Shown here in pieces: positions 33,160 through 41,930 of a stretch of DNA of 42,312 nucleotides. The stretch is taken from NCBI RefSeq assembly GCF_016429065.1, contig NZ_JAELTX010000036.1:1-42312 (forward strand), written 5' to 3'. Origin of the DNA: Pedobacter sp. ASV17 (GTDB lineage Bacteria; Bacteroidota; Bacteroidia; Sphingobacteriales; Sphingobacteriaceae). The notes beneath the pieces were generated by a model, which worked only from the letters and a program-made list of their open reading frames with translations, made no database searches and was not told where the DNA came from. Both the position numbers and the translations under genes were made by a program. Each line of letters begins with the position of its first letter. Positions within the stretch are counted from its first letter, which is position 1.

Positions 33160-34821
33160 TTAAATAGTACTGGCCACACGCCACATTATGCGGGCAAGGT
33201 TAAAGCTAGCTGCATCATTAAATATACCTCCACCACCGGTTAAAAAATCTTCGGCAAGAGTGGCAATAATCAGGGCAGCTGCGGCAGCCTTTATATAGTT
33301 ACGAACATCAGGGTTGTTTCGTAAAAATTGGGTAATTTTCCTTTCCAAGTCAACAGGAGCAATGGTCAAGCTCTTAATAAAATCCTTGATTTTTTGAGCC
33401 AAATTATCTGGCAGCAAGACCGGTACAGGAACTGGTGAGTTGCTTGCTGCTATTTTATTGTAAAGAACTACTCCTGGCGCAGGGCTCCATACCATTAATA
33501 CACTGCCCAAATCTCCTGGGTACTTAAGGTATCTGGTGGTATAGCCCATGCCCAAACGCCAAGTACCAGAACTTGGAGGCGGGCAAAACCTACCTGCTAA
33601 ACTAACATAATTAACTATATCACTAAATGCAGCACCCTGTCCAGTTTTTACCGATTTAATCTCAAACATGTCCCCAGTAATGGTGTTGGCAATATCTGCA
33701 TAGCCAGCCCTAATGCCACTGCTGCCTGCAGTGGGGATGGAATATTCCCTTACCCCGCCAGCTACCGTGGTTACATAGTCAAACTGGATTAGCCAATGCT
33801 CAATTGTACCATTGAATTTAACATTGCCGGTTCTGCCTGTACCATAGCAAATGGGCTTGGTGGCCAAAAAAGCGTCTTCGGCATCGTCCTCGGCAATGAG
33901 CCGCTCAACCAAAAGGCGGTCCCGTTCGCTTAAGGGATCAGGAATAGCACCGCCCCCGCCGCCAACAGGCTTTTGGGGCGCAGGACAACAGGTAGAACCG
34001 GGCTCCACCCACAGGATCTTCATTTTAGGCATCACCGTTTGCGGAAGTTTTAAATAGTTCCACCCATATATGGTTTCAGCATAAGCATTCCATAAATCGA
34101 AAATAATCTCTTCACGTGTCTTGACCTCTCTACGATTGATCCACTTAGCCCCGTAAACATATCGTTCGTAGCCCCGATTACGGAGGGCCAAGGAAAAGTA
34201 GGCGAAGAAGTCTCCGTAAAATAATTTTGTTTGGACAAAGGAATAGACTTGCTCTCTGTTGCTAAGATCAAGATCATAAAATGGGTCTCTAATCTCCAGT
34301 TCGGCATCAATGGTTTGCTGGCACATCCCCTCAGCACCTGGCTGGTTGCACAGCGGCCAGTTGGGATCGGTATTGCTGGTGGTTTTACGCCCCATTTGTT
34401 TAGCCTTTGCTATACTGGCCTGTTGCATCTGGGCATTGGCCTTGGCCGCTTCCGTCTGCAGCTGGGTTCTGTCCAGCAATTGTATGGCTTTTGTTTGGGC
34501 ATTAATGCGGGCATCAAAATAGTTGCTATCGGCACTGTAGAAACGCATGGAGAGGCCATCCGGAAAGCTTGTGGTCAGCAATATCTTGGGGTCGTTCCAA
34601 TTAATGGAGCCATGCTGGCCTAGTCGCCTTAGTAGCTCATTGTGCTGAGGCTTTTTTAATTCGGCAATTACGTCTTGTACAATGGGGTTTGAGCCCTGAT
34701 AACCGAGTAGATCTTTTTTTAGGGATGGATAGATTTCCTTTTTACAGCTTGAAAGGAACAGACCAAATACCAGCATAAGGACAATGCCCAAACGCCCAGT
34801 TTTTTTGAGCGGATTTTTCAT
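33160..34821 (-). CDS. Lipoprotein with C-terminal PD-(D/E)xK nuclease-like toxin domain
   Basis: 553 residues. The lipoprotein signal ends at Cys26 (LFLSSC). Residues 27-285 have no recognised domain; a Gln/Ala-rich helical stretch lies near 118-145, and cysteines at 158, 167, 278 and 279. A Gly linker (287-291) precedes the C-terminal part. There EHWLIQFDY (341-349), EY (359-360), GYADIAN with Asp376 and MFEIKS with Glu387 and Lys389 give the restriction-endonuclease-fold layout of bacterial polymorphic toxins. A hydrophobic tail with EDFLTGGGG...NDAASF (524-539) follows. Downstream come two paralogous putative immunity genes. The nuclease call rests on motif order; delivery route and target are unknown. 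Confidence 0.65.
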   Translation of the reverse strand: MKNPLKKTGRLGIVLMLVFGLFLSSCKKEIYPSLKKDLLGYQGSNPIVQDVIAELKKPQHNELLRRLGQHGSINWNDPKILLTTSFPDGLSMRFYSADSNYFDARINAQTKAIQLLDRTQLQTEAAKANAQMQQASIAKAKQMGRKTTSNTDPNWPLCNQPGAEGMCQQTIDAELEIRDPFYDLDLSNREQVYSFVQTKLFYGDFFAYFSLALRNRGYERYVYGAKWINRREVKTREEIIFDLWNAYAETIYGWNYLKLPQTVMPKMKILWVEPGSTCCPAPQKPVGGGGGAIPDPLSERDRLLVERLIAEDDAEDAFLATKPICYGTGRTGNVKFNGTIEHWLIQFDYVTTVAGGVREYSIPTAGSSGIRAGYADIANTITGDMFEIKSVKTGQGAAFSDIVNYVSLAGRFCPPPSSGTWRLGMGYTTRYLKYPGDLGSVLMVWSPAPGVVLYNKIAASNSPVPVPVLLPDNLAQKIKDFIKSLTIAPVDLERKITQFLRNNPDVRNYIKAAAAALIIATLAEDFLTGGGGIFNDAASFNLARIMWRVASTI

Positions 34822-35207
34822 ATTTCAGACGGGTTAGAGACTAACCCAATCTAAACACTAATAACCTTACTAACAAATAATTATGACAATAATTTTATTT
34901 TAAAACCTATATTTGTACCCCATGTAAAACTTAGAAAAAAACAGAATATCAGCGGGCTAAAATTTGAATAAAAATGATAACGATACTGGCCTTTATAGCT
35001 TTTAGATTTAAAGCTGTTCAAGTCGCCAGCGTTATGCCTTTTAATGGCTTAGCGGAATTTTCATTTTCTGTACCAGATTATTGAAAATTTAGGGTCATTT
35101 CTTCCTATTTTTCAATTTAACCGCTATATTTTTCATTTTTTTTGGATCGAAATAAATTTTATTTTCAATAATATTTGAAAGTTTAGAAAACAAAATTACC
35201 TTTGAAT
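34822..35207. other. Divergent intergenic region
   Basis: 386 bp between the toxin gene (-) and the regulator gene (+). It is very AT-rich. A small hairpin GGGTTAG-aga-CTAACCC is at 34831-34847 near the toxin start. The regulator promoter lies at 35174-35204. No gene is visible. Confidence 0.6.
35174..35204 (+). promoter_or_regulatory. Promoter of the GbsR-type regulator
   Basis: TTTG at 35174-35177, 19-bp spacer, TACCTTTG at 35197-35204: a full Bacteroidota consensus. The ATG follows after only 3 nt, so the transcript probably begins at or inside the start codon. Confidence 0.75.
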
Positions 35208-35714
35208 ATGGAATTAGCAGAAGGTAAGCAAAAATTTATTGAAGCTTGGGGCAGAATAGGCTCTGAATGGGGTATTAATAGAACCATGGCGCAAGTTCAT
35301 GCTTTACTGCTTATCAGTCCTGATGCCCTTACCACTGAAGAAGTGATGGACGAACTCAACATTTCCAGAGGCAATGCCAATATGACCCTACGTGACCTGA
35401 TTAATTGGGGACTGATAGAAAAGCAACATAAACCAGGAGAAAGGAAAGAATATTTTGCCGCTGACAAAGACATTTGGAATGTAGCTAGACAGGTGGCCAA
35501 AGAACGTAAAAAGCGTGAACTGGAGCCCATGCTTAAGGTTTTAAAAGAGCTTTCAACGGTTGAGGGTGATAAAAATGATAAAGCCTATGCCACCTTTAAC
35601 AAATCGGTAACAGACATTAACAAGTTGGCCAATAATGCCGACAGTATGATTGATACCATGCTGAAAGCGGAAGAAAGCTGGTTTTGGGGCTCTGTACTTA
35701 AGATATTCAAATAA
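35208..35714 (+). CDS. GbsR/MarR-type transcriptional regulator
   Basis: 168 residues from ATG 35208; a TTG two codons earlier overlaps the -7 box. The start MELAEGKQKFIEAWGRIGSEWGINRTMAQVHALLLISPDALTTEEVMDELNISRGNANMTLRDLINWGLI is the winged-helix core (helix-turn-helix about 43-65), followed by a wing (GERKEYFAAD) and a helical C terminus for dimerisation. The family includes GbsR-like repressors. It is first in an operon-like row with the DCC protein and the epimerase-like protein, which it may control. A weak terminator lies between it and the next gene. Confidence 0.87.
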   Translation: MELAEGKQKFIEAWGRIGSEWGINRTMAQVHALLLISPDALTTEEVMDELNISRGNANMTLRDLINWGLIEKQHKPGERKEYFAADKDIWNVARQVAKERKKRELEPMLKVLKELSTVEGDKNDKAYATFNKSVTDINKLANNADSMIDTMLKAEESWFWGSVLKIFK

Positions 35715-35727
35715 GCAAATTAGTCTC

Positions 35728-35752
35728 AAAGCCTTAATCGGCTTTATTTTTT
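35728..35752 (+). terminator. Weak intrinsic terminator after the regulator gene
   Basis: 6-bp stem AAAGCC / GGCTTT (35728-35733, 35740-35745), 6-nt loop, then a T-rich run. Confidence 0.5.
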
Positions 35753-35796
35753 AAGTCAAACTTTCATGTTTTACTGAAAATTCAAAAAATAAAATC

Positions 35797-36615
35797 ATGA
35801 AAACATTAGCCAACCACGTGATTCTTTATGATGCCAATTGTCCAATGTGCAACATCTATACCGCTGCTTTTGTAAAAACAAAAATGCTAGATGCTAACGG
35901 TAGAAGTCCATATCAAGAGATACCCGCAAACCTTTGCCCTTATGTGGACATGAACCGAGCCGTAAACGAAATTGCTTTGGTCAATAAAGAAACAGGACAG
36001 GTGAGCTATGGCATTGCGAGCATCTTCAAAATATTAGGCAATACCATGCCTATATTTAAACCGTTGTTTGATTTCAAACCCTTTATTTGGCTCATGAGCA
36101 AATGTTATGCACTGATTTCTTTCAACAGAAAGGTCATTGTTCCAGCCAAACCAAAAGCAAATGAGCATTTACCAGACTTCAAACTGCATTATAGGTTGAT
36201 TTATCTCTTTTTAAGTTGGCTGGTTGTAGCTTTTATACTTACTCATTATGCCAAAGCAATGAGCCCCACAGTTCCTTTGGGTCACGCTTATAGAGAATAC
36301 CTGATCTGTGGTGGACAGCTGGTCTTTCAAAGCATTGTTTGCCTGTTTTATCGCCCGACAAAAACTTGGGATTATCTTGGTAACATGATGAGCATTTCAT
36401 TAGCAGGAAGTCTTCTACTCCTCCCTATGCTATGGATTGGAAATATTTTTAATCTAAGTCCCCTACCCTACATCGCCTATTTCATGATCACCGCTGGTTT
36501 AATGTTTTTAGAACACCTCCGAAGGAGTAAAATATTGGAATTGGGTTTGTTGTTAAGCATTAGCTGGGTGATATATCGTCTTTTGGTTTTAGGTTTAATG
36601 ATGATCCATATATAA
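35797..36615 (+). CDS. DCC-type thiol-disulfide oxidoreductase fused to a membrane domain
   Basis: 272 residues. The N-terminal domain (about 1-125) is DCC/DUF393: YDANCPMCNIYT has the CxxC pair Cys15/Cys18 in a thioredoxin-like fold. The C-terminal half (about 135-272) has four or five hydrophobic segments, a fusion longer than the usual 120-140-residue DCC protein. The redox motif points to thiol/disulfide exchange, with the membrane part as anchor or quinone-side partner; this is inference. Its stop is followed by one base and then the start of the next gene, so the two are coupled. Confidence 0.8.
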   Translation: MKTLANHVILYDANCPMCNIYTAAFVKTKMLDANGRSPYQEIPANLCPYVDMNRAVNEIALVNKETGQVSYGIASIFKILGNTMPIFKPLFDFKPFIWLMSKCYALISFNRKVIVPAKPKANEHLPDFKLHYRLIYLFLSWLVVAFILTHYAKAMSPTVPLGHAYREYLICGGQLVFQSIVCLFYRPTKTWDYLGNMMSISLAGSLLLLPMLWIGNIFNLSPLPYIAYFMITAGLMFLEHLRRSKILELGLLLSISWVIYRLLVLGLMMIHI

Positions 36616-36616
36616 A

Positions 36617-37546
36617 ATGAAAAAGTTCAAGAAAATAGTCCTCGCTGGTGGTAGTGGCTACCTAGGTCAGGTATTGGCGAAACATTATGGTGATGTGGCA
36701 GACGAAGTCATCATCTTAGCTAGAAGAAAACAACAAGAAACAGAGAACATCAAGTACCTTAGCTGGGATGGAAAAAGAGCAGGCGACTGGTGCGAACACT
36801 TGAGCAATGCCGATTTATTAATTAATCTGTGTGGTAAAAATGTAAATTGCCGATATACCCAGAAGAACCAAACCGCCATCATCGAATCTAGGGTAACCCC
36901 TACGCTCCTACTCAACAGGGTGATAGAGAAAATGGAAAATCCACCTAGGGTTTGGATCAACGTAACTTCTGCCACCATTTACCGACATGCTGAGGATAGA
37001 CCTCAAGATGAAATAGGAGGAGAAATTGGCTACGGTTTTTCTATTGATGTTTGTAAACAGTGGGAAGAGAGCTTTTTTAACATCTCATTACCCAAAACTA
37101 GAAAGGTAGCACTTCGTATGGGAATTGTTTTTGGTAGGGCTGACGGAGCGTTCCCGCGATTACTCAACCTTGTTAAACTTGGTTTAGGTGGTCGTCAGGG
37201 CGATGGAGAGCAATATGTAAGCTGGATACACGAACAGGATGCGGCATTAAGCACCCAATGGATTTTGGAAAACGAAAGCATCAATGGCATTGTAAATTGC
37301 ACCGCACCAAACGTTATCAAAAACACAGAGTTAATGAAAACACTTAGAAAGACCTATGGAATTTCACTAGGCTTACCCTGTCCAACTTGGATGTTAACTT
37401 TTGGCGCATGGTTAATTGGTACCGAAACTGAACTTATTTTAAAAAGCAGGTGGGTTTATCCGAAGTTGTTAGAAGAAAGCGGATTTAAGTTCCAATACCC
37501 AACGATAGCCACAGCTACTAGAGATTTGTTAAGCTTAAGGAAATGA
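36617..37546 (+). CDS. TIGR01777-type NAD-dependent epimerase-like protein
   Basis: 309 residues, atypical SDR. AGGSGYLGQ (10-18) binds the dinucleotide; INLCGKNVNCRYT (about 69-81), RVTPTLLLNRVIE, NVTSATIYRH and RMGIVFGRADGAFPRLLNLVKLGLGG are the family marks. The C-terminal domain (about 260-309, GLPCPTWMLTFGAWLIG) is the DUF1731 tail. The substrate is unknown. The gene follows the DCC gene directly. Confidence 0.88.
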   Translation: MKKFKKIVLAGGSGYLGQVLAKHYGDVADEVIILARRKQQETENIKYLSWDGKRAGDWCEHLSNADLLINLCGKNVNCRYTQKNQTAIIESRVTPTLLLNRVIEKMENPPRVWINVTSATIYRHAEDRPQDEIGGEIGYGFSIDVCKQWEESFFNISLPKTRKVALRMGIVFGRADGAFPRLLNLVKLGLGGRQGDGEQYVSWIHEQDAALSTQWILENESINGIVNCTAPNVIKNTELMKTLRKTYGISLGLPCPTWMLTFGAWLIGTETELILKSRWVYPKLLEESGFKFQYPTIATATRDLLSLRK

Positions 37547-37554
37547 AGTGACGA

Positions 37555-37806
37555 TTACTTCACTTCTTCGTAGTCTACGAAATCGCCTAACTTATCGGCA
37601 TTGCCTTTTTTCTTATCCTTTTGTGGCATGTAGTCTATAGAAATGGTACCCTCTGGACGGTTAGATCTTTGTTGCTGCTGTTGAGCTTGGTTTTGCATAT
37701 TGCCAAAGGCATTTCTGATTACAGCAGGAAATATCATCCTTACCAGTAATCTAATTACCCATAAAACAATTATCGCTATTAATAGAAAATTTAATATGTA
37801 TCCCAT
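37555..37806 (-). CDS. DUF4834 small membrane protein
   Basis: 83 residues from ATG 37806 (MGYILNFLLIAIIVLWVIRLL). A single N-terminal helix (about 4-26) is followed by a Gln-rich linker (NMQNQAQQQQQRSN) and a polar end containing GDFVDYEEVK. This is the DUF4834 pattern; the function is unknown. A start 17 codons upstream is possible but would put unrelated residues before the helix. Eight bases separate its stop from that of the convergent epimerase-like gene. Confidence 0.8.
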   Translation of the reverse strand: MGYILNFLLIAIIVLWVIRLLVRMIFPAVIRNAFGNMQNQAQQQQQRSNRPEGTISIDYMPQKDKKKGNADKLGDFVDYEEVK

Positions 37807-37822
37807 TTTTTTACTCTTATTA

Positions 37823-37830
37823 CAAATATA
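37823..37830 (-). promoter_or_regulatory. -7 type box of the DUF4834 gene
   Basis: The complement reads TATATTTG, 16 nt before the ATG. A TTTG lies 24 bp farther upstream, a little distant. Confidence 0.4.
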
Positions 37831-37976
37831 GACTTTGCCTACAGCTTTTTGTTTCAAATAACGCTTTTCATTGCAATTTCATTACAATTCGAAGTTAATT
37901 ATTTAACTTTTACTGCACACAAAAAAGGACTTATCCCGTTACGTTAAAGGAATGACAAGCCACACTATTTTGTTTT

Positions 37977-38032
37977 CTACGTGTCTATGTGGTTCAATTA
38001 AATTGCATAAATATAACCACATAGACACGTAG
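37977..38032. repeat. 18-bp inverted CACATAGACAC repeat
   Basis: Arms 37977-37994 and 38015-38032 are perfect complements (CTACGTGTCTATGTGGTT / AACCACATAGACACGTAG) with a 20-bp spacer. One half, in nearly the same sequence, recurs at about 30754-30773. Confidence 0.85.
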
Positions 38033-38073
38033 TTGTTTGATAGCAGATCATTTTTACCATCGAACTATCTTGA

Positions 38074-38274
38074 TCAGTATTCCTCTACGATTTCGCAAAC
38101 CCTACCGATTTGCCCATCTTCTAAACGTACTTTTATTCCTCTTGAATGAAACGTGGCCGAAGTCAATAAATTCTTAACCACGCCATAAGTCACGTTCCCA
38201 CTCCTTTGGTCTTTCTTAAGGATGATCCCCACTTCCAAACCTGGGTAAATATCTTTTCTATTCTGTCCTTGCAT
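38074..38274 (-). CDS. YwbE-like protein (DUF2196)
   Basis: 66 residues. MQGQNRKDIYPGLEVGIILKKDQRSG, then YGVVKNLLTSATFHSRGIKVRLEDGQIGRVCEIV, is the whole YwbE/DUF2196 family: a small KOW-like beta-barrel. The fold suggests RNA or nucleic-acid binding, but the function is not known. Length is normal for the family. It lies 30 bp downstream of the DUF3472 gene on the same strand. Confidence 0.88.
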   Translation of the reverse strand: MQGQNRKDIYPGLEVGIILKKDQRSGNVTYGVVKNLLTSATFHSRGIKVRLEDGQIGRVCEIVEEY

Positions 38275-38304
38275 TTTACTATAATATCAACTCCTAACCA
38301 ATAG

Positions 38305-39594
38305 TTATGAGAGTTTGCTAAAATCAATTTGAGGTTTTTTATTAGTTTCTTTTCTGCTAAACATGGTTTTAGCAGGTGTAAAATGATTAAAGAAACCTCC
38401 GTTCATTAAATAAAAACTGTCACCATCTAAGCCCCCAGCATAGTCCTTACGGTAATTGACATTGCCTGTGTTATCGACTGTAAAACGTGCAGTGTTTAGG
38501 GAAATCCAGTTGCCTTTGGTATCGCATACCCATTGATTGTTAAACAATACTTTTCTGGAACGATCACCATAAGCTGGGATAAAATTCTCTAAAAAGGAGT
38601 GCGGTCTTTTTAGGTAGGTTTGGGTTTTTGGTCGCTTAAAAGATGCCACCAATTGCCATTCGTTAAGCTCTGGCGCAAAAAAGTAAGCGGTATAGGTGGT
38701 GGTGCTGTCTTTAACATTTGCATTTGGTGTAACCCGCAGCAGAAATTTATAGGTATTGCCAGCTTTCCAATTGTATTTAAGGTAGCTTTGTCCACCTGAG
38801 CCTTCATTACCAAATTCACCAGTGTGCACCTCTTTTCCTTTTTTTAACATCAAGATTTTGTGGCTATCTGGAATATCTTTGGGGTTATCGGTAGTAAATG
38901 GGCTCCAAACAGAAAACAACACCCGCCTTTCGGCAGCAGAGTTCACTTGAATACCAAAATAGCCTTCACCAAATCCATTGGCCATAAAATACGAGCCTAT
39001 CACATCTTCGCCTTTTGGCACCGTCAACTCATTATAAAACCATTCTGCTTGAATTTGAGCTGGCAATTGATAATTCAAATGCACTGACGGACCTCTTCTT
39101 CCCCAATGGAAAAAATTACCTTCATTGTTTTTCACATAAGATGTTTGTGCGGTAATGGCACTTCCTGATAAAATCAGCCCTCCAATATCAGGGAATTTTT
39201 CGCCTGTCTTTTTCAGCCCTTTAAGAATAATGGCTACGTAACCCGTATCCTTTACTTGCCATGAACCTATTTCATTAGGAGTATTCTTTCCTTCTGTCAA
39301 TTCAACCGTTTGGAATTTGTTGTTGATCCCCACGCTAAGCTGGCTATTTCCTTCCACTTCGGTTACTTTATCAAAAGCTACCTTTAGCTCTCCTGGTTGT
39401 GTTAAGCGAACGTATACCTTGTAAATAATGTTGCTATTATTCCAATTGGCAATTCCATTTCGGGTAATGGTTTTATCATGATCTACGCTGGTATAGGCAT
39501 TGCCACCCATAGGAACAACTATTTGAGGTTCGTTCTGTGCATAAAGCAAGTTGCTGATGCTGATCAATACAATGCTTAATATTTTCTTAGTCAT
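38305..39594 (-). CDS. Secreted DUF5077/DUF3472 protein
   Basis: 429 residues with a Sec signal ending about residue 20 (SNLLYAQ). Residues about 25-150 form an all-beta N-terminal domain (GELKVAFDKV, TGYVAIILKGLKKTG) like DUF5077. The larger C-terminal part is DUF3472: GPSVHLNYQLP, GSYFMANGFGEGYFGIQVNS, VLFSVWSPF, GNEGSGGQSYLKYNWKAGNTYKFLLRV and YAGGLDGDSFYLMNGGFF. These domains occur in glycan-processing contexts in Bacteroidota, so carbohydrate binding is plausible; no catalytic residues can be named. Confidence 0.85.
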   Translation of the reverse strand: MTKKILSIVLISISNLLYAQNEPQIVVPMGGNAYTSVDHDKTITRNGIANWNNSNIIYKVYVRLTQPGELKVAFDKVTEVEGNSQLSVGINNKFQTVELTEGKNTPNEIGSWQVKDTGYVAIILKGLKKTGEKFPDIGGLILSGSAITAQTSYVKNNEGNFFHWGRRGPSVHLNYQLPAQIQAEWFYNELTVPKGEDVIGSYFMANGFGEGYFGIQVNSAAERRVLFSVWSPFTTDNPKDIPDSHKILMLKKGKEVHTGEFGNEGSGGQSYLKYNWKAGNTYKFLLRVTPNANVKDSTTTYTAYFFAPELNEWQLVASFKRPKTQTYLKRPHSFLENFIPAYGDRSRKVLFNNQWVCDTKGNWISLNTARFTVDNTGNVNYRKDYAGGLDGDSFYLMNGGFFNHFTPAKTMFSRKETNKKPQIDFSKLS

Positions 39595-39624
39595 AGAAAC
39601 TGTTTAAATTCTGATAAAAATATA

Positions 39625-39695
39625 CTCGCCTTGAGATTGCTTTCCCGAAAAAAGTGCGGGACAGGCGCTACCTCGCAAAGACGGAAATAGGAGTG
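39625..39695. repeat. Dispersed repeat fragment with inner hairpin
   Basis: On the minus strand it reads CGTCTTTGCGAGG...GCAATCTC, a kind of palindromic extragenic element, with an inner TCCCGCACTTTTTTCGGGA hairpin. It is located just downstream of uvrB and could also end its transcript. Confidence 0.4.
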
Positions 39696-39723
39696 TCACT
39701 GCAAAGCATAAGGCCGTCTCCTC

Positions 39724-41763
39724 TTATTTGCTGAATCTTTCTTCAAAAACTTTTTCCAGTGCAAACATCTCGTCACGTAAACGAGCCGCCAACAAGAAGT
39801 CCATGTCTTTGGCTGCTTTTTGCATATCCTTACGAGATTTGTCAATGGCTTTTTGCATCTCTGGTTTGGTCATGTATTGTACCACTGGATCGGCAGCCAT
39901 ACTTACCTCATCCACTTCTACATAAGCTTTTGCCCTTGCTTTCTGTTTCTCCGAAACTTCCAATACAGAGGTTTGCTCCATAATTTCAGCTTTCGATTTG
40001 CCTACCGTTTTAGGGGTAATACCATGCTCTAAGTTGTAAGCAATTTGCTTTTCCCTACGTCTGTTAGTTTCCGTAATGGTACGCTCCATAGAATCGGTAA
40101 TGTCATCAGCGTACATGATCACTCTTCCCCTATCGTTACGGGCTGCACGACCAATGGTTTGAATCAATGCCCTATCAGAACGTAAAAACCCTTCTTTATC
40201 TGCATCTAAAATAGCGACCAAACTTACTTCTGGTAAATCCAATCCTTCTCTCAAAAGGTTGATCCCTACCAAAACATCAAACTCACCCAAACGCAATCCA
40301 CGTAAAATTTCTACCCTTTCTAAGGTTTTTACTTCGGAGTGGATGTAACGACATTTGATATTCAATCTGTCCATGTATTTCGTCAGTTCTTCGGCCATAC
40401 GCTTGGTTAAAGTGGTTACCAAAATCCGATCTCCTTGCTTGATGGTTTTATCGATTTCGTCCAACAAATCATCCACTTGGTTAATGGCTGGACGGATTTC
40501 TATTACTGGATCCAACAAACCTGTTGGCCTAATTACTTGTTCAATCACTACCCCATCTGATTTTTGAAGTTCGTAATCGGCTGGTGTAGCACTCACATAA
40601 ATGGTTTGAGGGGCTAGGTTTTCAAATTCTTCAAAATTTAACGGACGGTTATCCAAAGCTGAAGGTAAACGGAATCCATATTCTACCAACGACAATTTAC
40701 GAGACCTATCGCCACCGTACATGGCCCTAATTTGCGGTACCGTTACGTGGCTCTCATCAATCACCATCAAATAATCGTCTGGAAAATAATCTAGCAAACA
40801 GAAGGGACGCATCCCTGGTGTACGACCATCAAAAAAACGAGAATAGTTTTCAATTCCAGAGCAATAACCTAGCTCTTTCATCATTTCGATATCGAAGTTC
40901 ACCCTTTCTTCCAAACGTTTAGCCTCTAATAACAAGCCATCGTTCAATAATTGGTTTTTACGCACCTCCAGTTCTTCCTGTATTCCCCAAATAGATTGGT
41001 TAAAGCGATCTTTTGGTGTGACGAAAAGGTTAGCTGGATAGATAGCGATGTCCTCCAATTTTTCAATCGTTTTTCCCGTTACGGGATCAATGGCCGATAG
41101 TTCTTCAATATCATCTCCAAAAAAGGAAATGCGATAAGCATGGTCCATGTAAGCTGGATAGATGTCTACGGTATCTCCTTTTACACGGAAAGTTCCGCGT
41201 TTAAAATCATTGATGGTACGGGCGTATAGAATTTCCACCAAGTGGTGTAAAAAGGCATTTCTACTTACTCGGGTACCTACGCCAAAGCGATATACCGATT
41301 TCGAAAAATCTTCGGGGTTACCCATACCGTAAATACACGAAATGGAAGACACGATGATCACGTCTCTACGTCCCGAAATTAAGGACGAGGTAGATCTCAG
41401 CCTCAATTTTTCTATTTCCTCATTAATCTGTAAGTCTTTTTCAATATAGGTGTTGGTGGTGGGCATGTACGCCTCTGGTTGATAGTAATCGTAGTACGAC
41501 ACGAAGTAGTTCACCGCATTTTCTGGAAAGAACTGTTTCATTTCGCCATATAACTGCGCCGCCAAAGTCTTGTTATGACTAAGGATCAACGTTGGTCGCT
41601 GGGTTTGTTCAATCACATTGGCTACCGTAAATGTTTTACCAGAACCTGTTACTCCTAAAAGCGTTTGATAGTGGTCGCCAGCATTCACGCCTTCAACCAG
41701 TTGAGTGATTGCTCCAGGTTGATCGCCAGTGGGTTTATAATCGGAAATTAGTTTGAACTTCAT
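39724..41763 (-). CDS. uvrB: Excinuclease ABC subunit B
   Basis: 679 residues from ATG 41763 (MKFKLISDYKPTGDQPGAI). Walker A GVTGSGKTFT, the beta-hairpin YYDYYQPEAYMPTTNTYIEKD, MVIDESHVT, SATPADYE, and helicase motifs LVGINLLREGLDLPEVSLVAILDADKEGFLRS and QTIGRAARN are present. The C-terminal UVR motif (AAKDMDFLLAARLRDEMFALEK) contacts UvrC. The protein loads onto UV-damaged DNA in nucleotide excision repair. No uvrA or uvrC is nearby. A -7-type box sits 6 nt before the start. Confidence 0.97.
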   Translation of the reverse strand: MKFKLISDYKPTGDQPGAITQLVEGVNAGDHYQTLLGVTGSGKTFTVANVIEQTQRPTLILSHNKTLAAQLYGEMKQFFPENAVNYFVSYYDYYQPEAYMPTTNTYIEKDLQINEEIEKLRLRSTSSLISGRRDVIIVSSISCIYGMGNPEDFSKSVYRFGVGTRVSRNAFLHHLVEILYARTINDFKRGTFRVKGDTVDIYPAYMDHAYRISFFGDDIEELSAIDPVTGKTIEKLEDIAIYPANLFVTPKDRFNQSIWGIQEELEVRKNQLLNDGLLLEAKRLEERVNFDIEMMKELGYCSGIENYSRFFDGRTPGMRPFCLLDYFPDDYLMVIDESHVTVPQIRAMYGGDRSRKLSLVEYGFRLPSALDNRPLNFEEFENLAPQTIYVSATPADYELQKSDGVVIEQVIRPTGLLDPVIEIRPAINQVDDLLDEIDKTIKQGDRILVTTLTKRMAEELTKYMDRLNIKCRYIHSEVKTLERVEILRGLRLGEFDVLVGINLLREGLDLPEVSLVAILDADKEGFLRSDRALIQTIGRAARNDRGRVIMYADDITDSMERTITETNRRREKQIAYNLEHGITPKTVGKSKAEIMEQTSVLEVSEKQKARAKAYVEVDEVSMAADPVVQYMTKPEMQKAIDKSRKDMQKAAKDMDFLLAARLRDEMFALEKVFEERFSK

Positions 41764-41769
41764 GATATA

Positions 41770-41777
41770 CAAAGATA
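41770..41777 (-). promoter_or_regulatory. -7 type box next to the uvrB start
   Basis: The complement reads TATCTTTG, ending 6 nt before ATG 41763. At the -33 position there is TTTAG instead of TTTG. Confidence 0.45.
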
Positions 41778-41930
41778 CGTTTTAGGGATTAACCTAAATA
41801 TAGGCAGTAAGTTTTTGTATTCTTTCTTTTACCTTGCTCATAGATGAAAAGGTAACCAAAATCAAGACTGCTTGGCCCACCTTAGCTACAACTCTATAAA
41901 ACTGCAGCAGGGCAAGAAGAGACGTGATTA

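Noticed and set aside
33160..34821. Lipoprotein surface-export signal after Cys26
   Set aside because: The residues after the cysteine are KKE, not the acidic run I associate with surface-exposed Bacteroidota lipoproteins, so surface display is not claimed.
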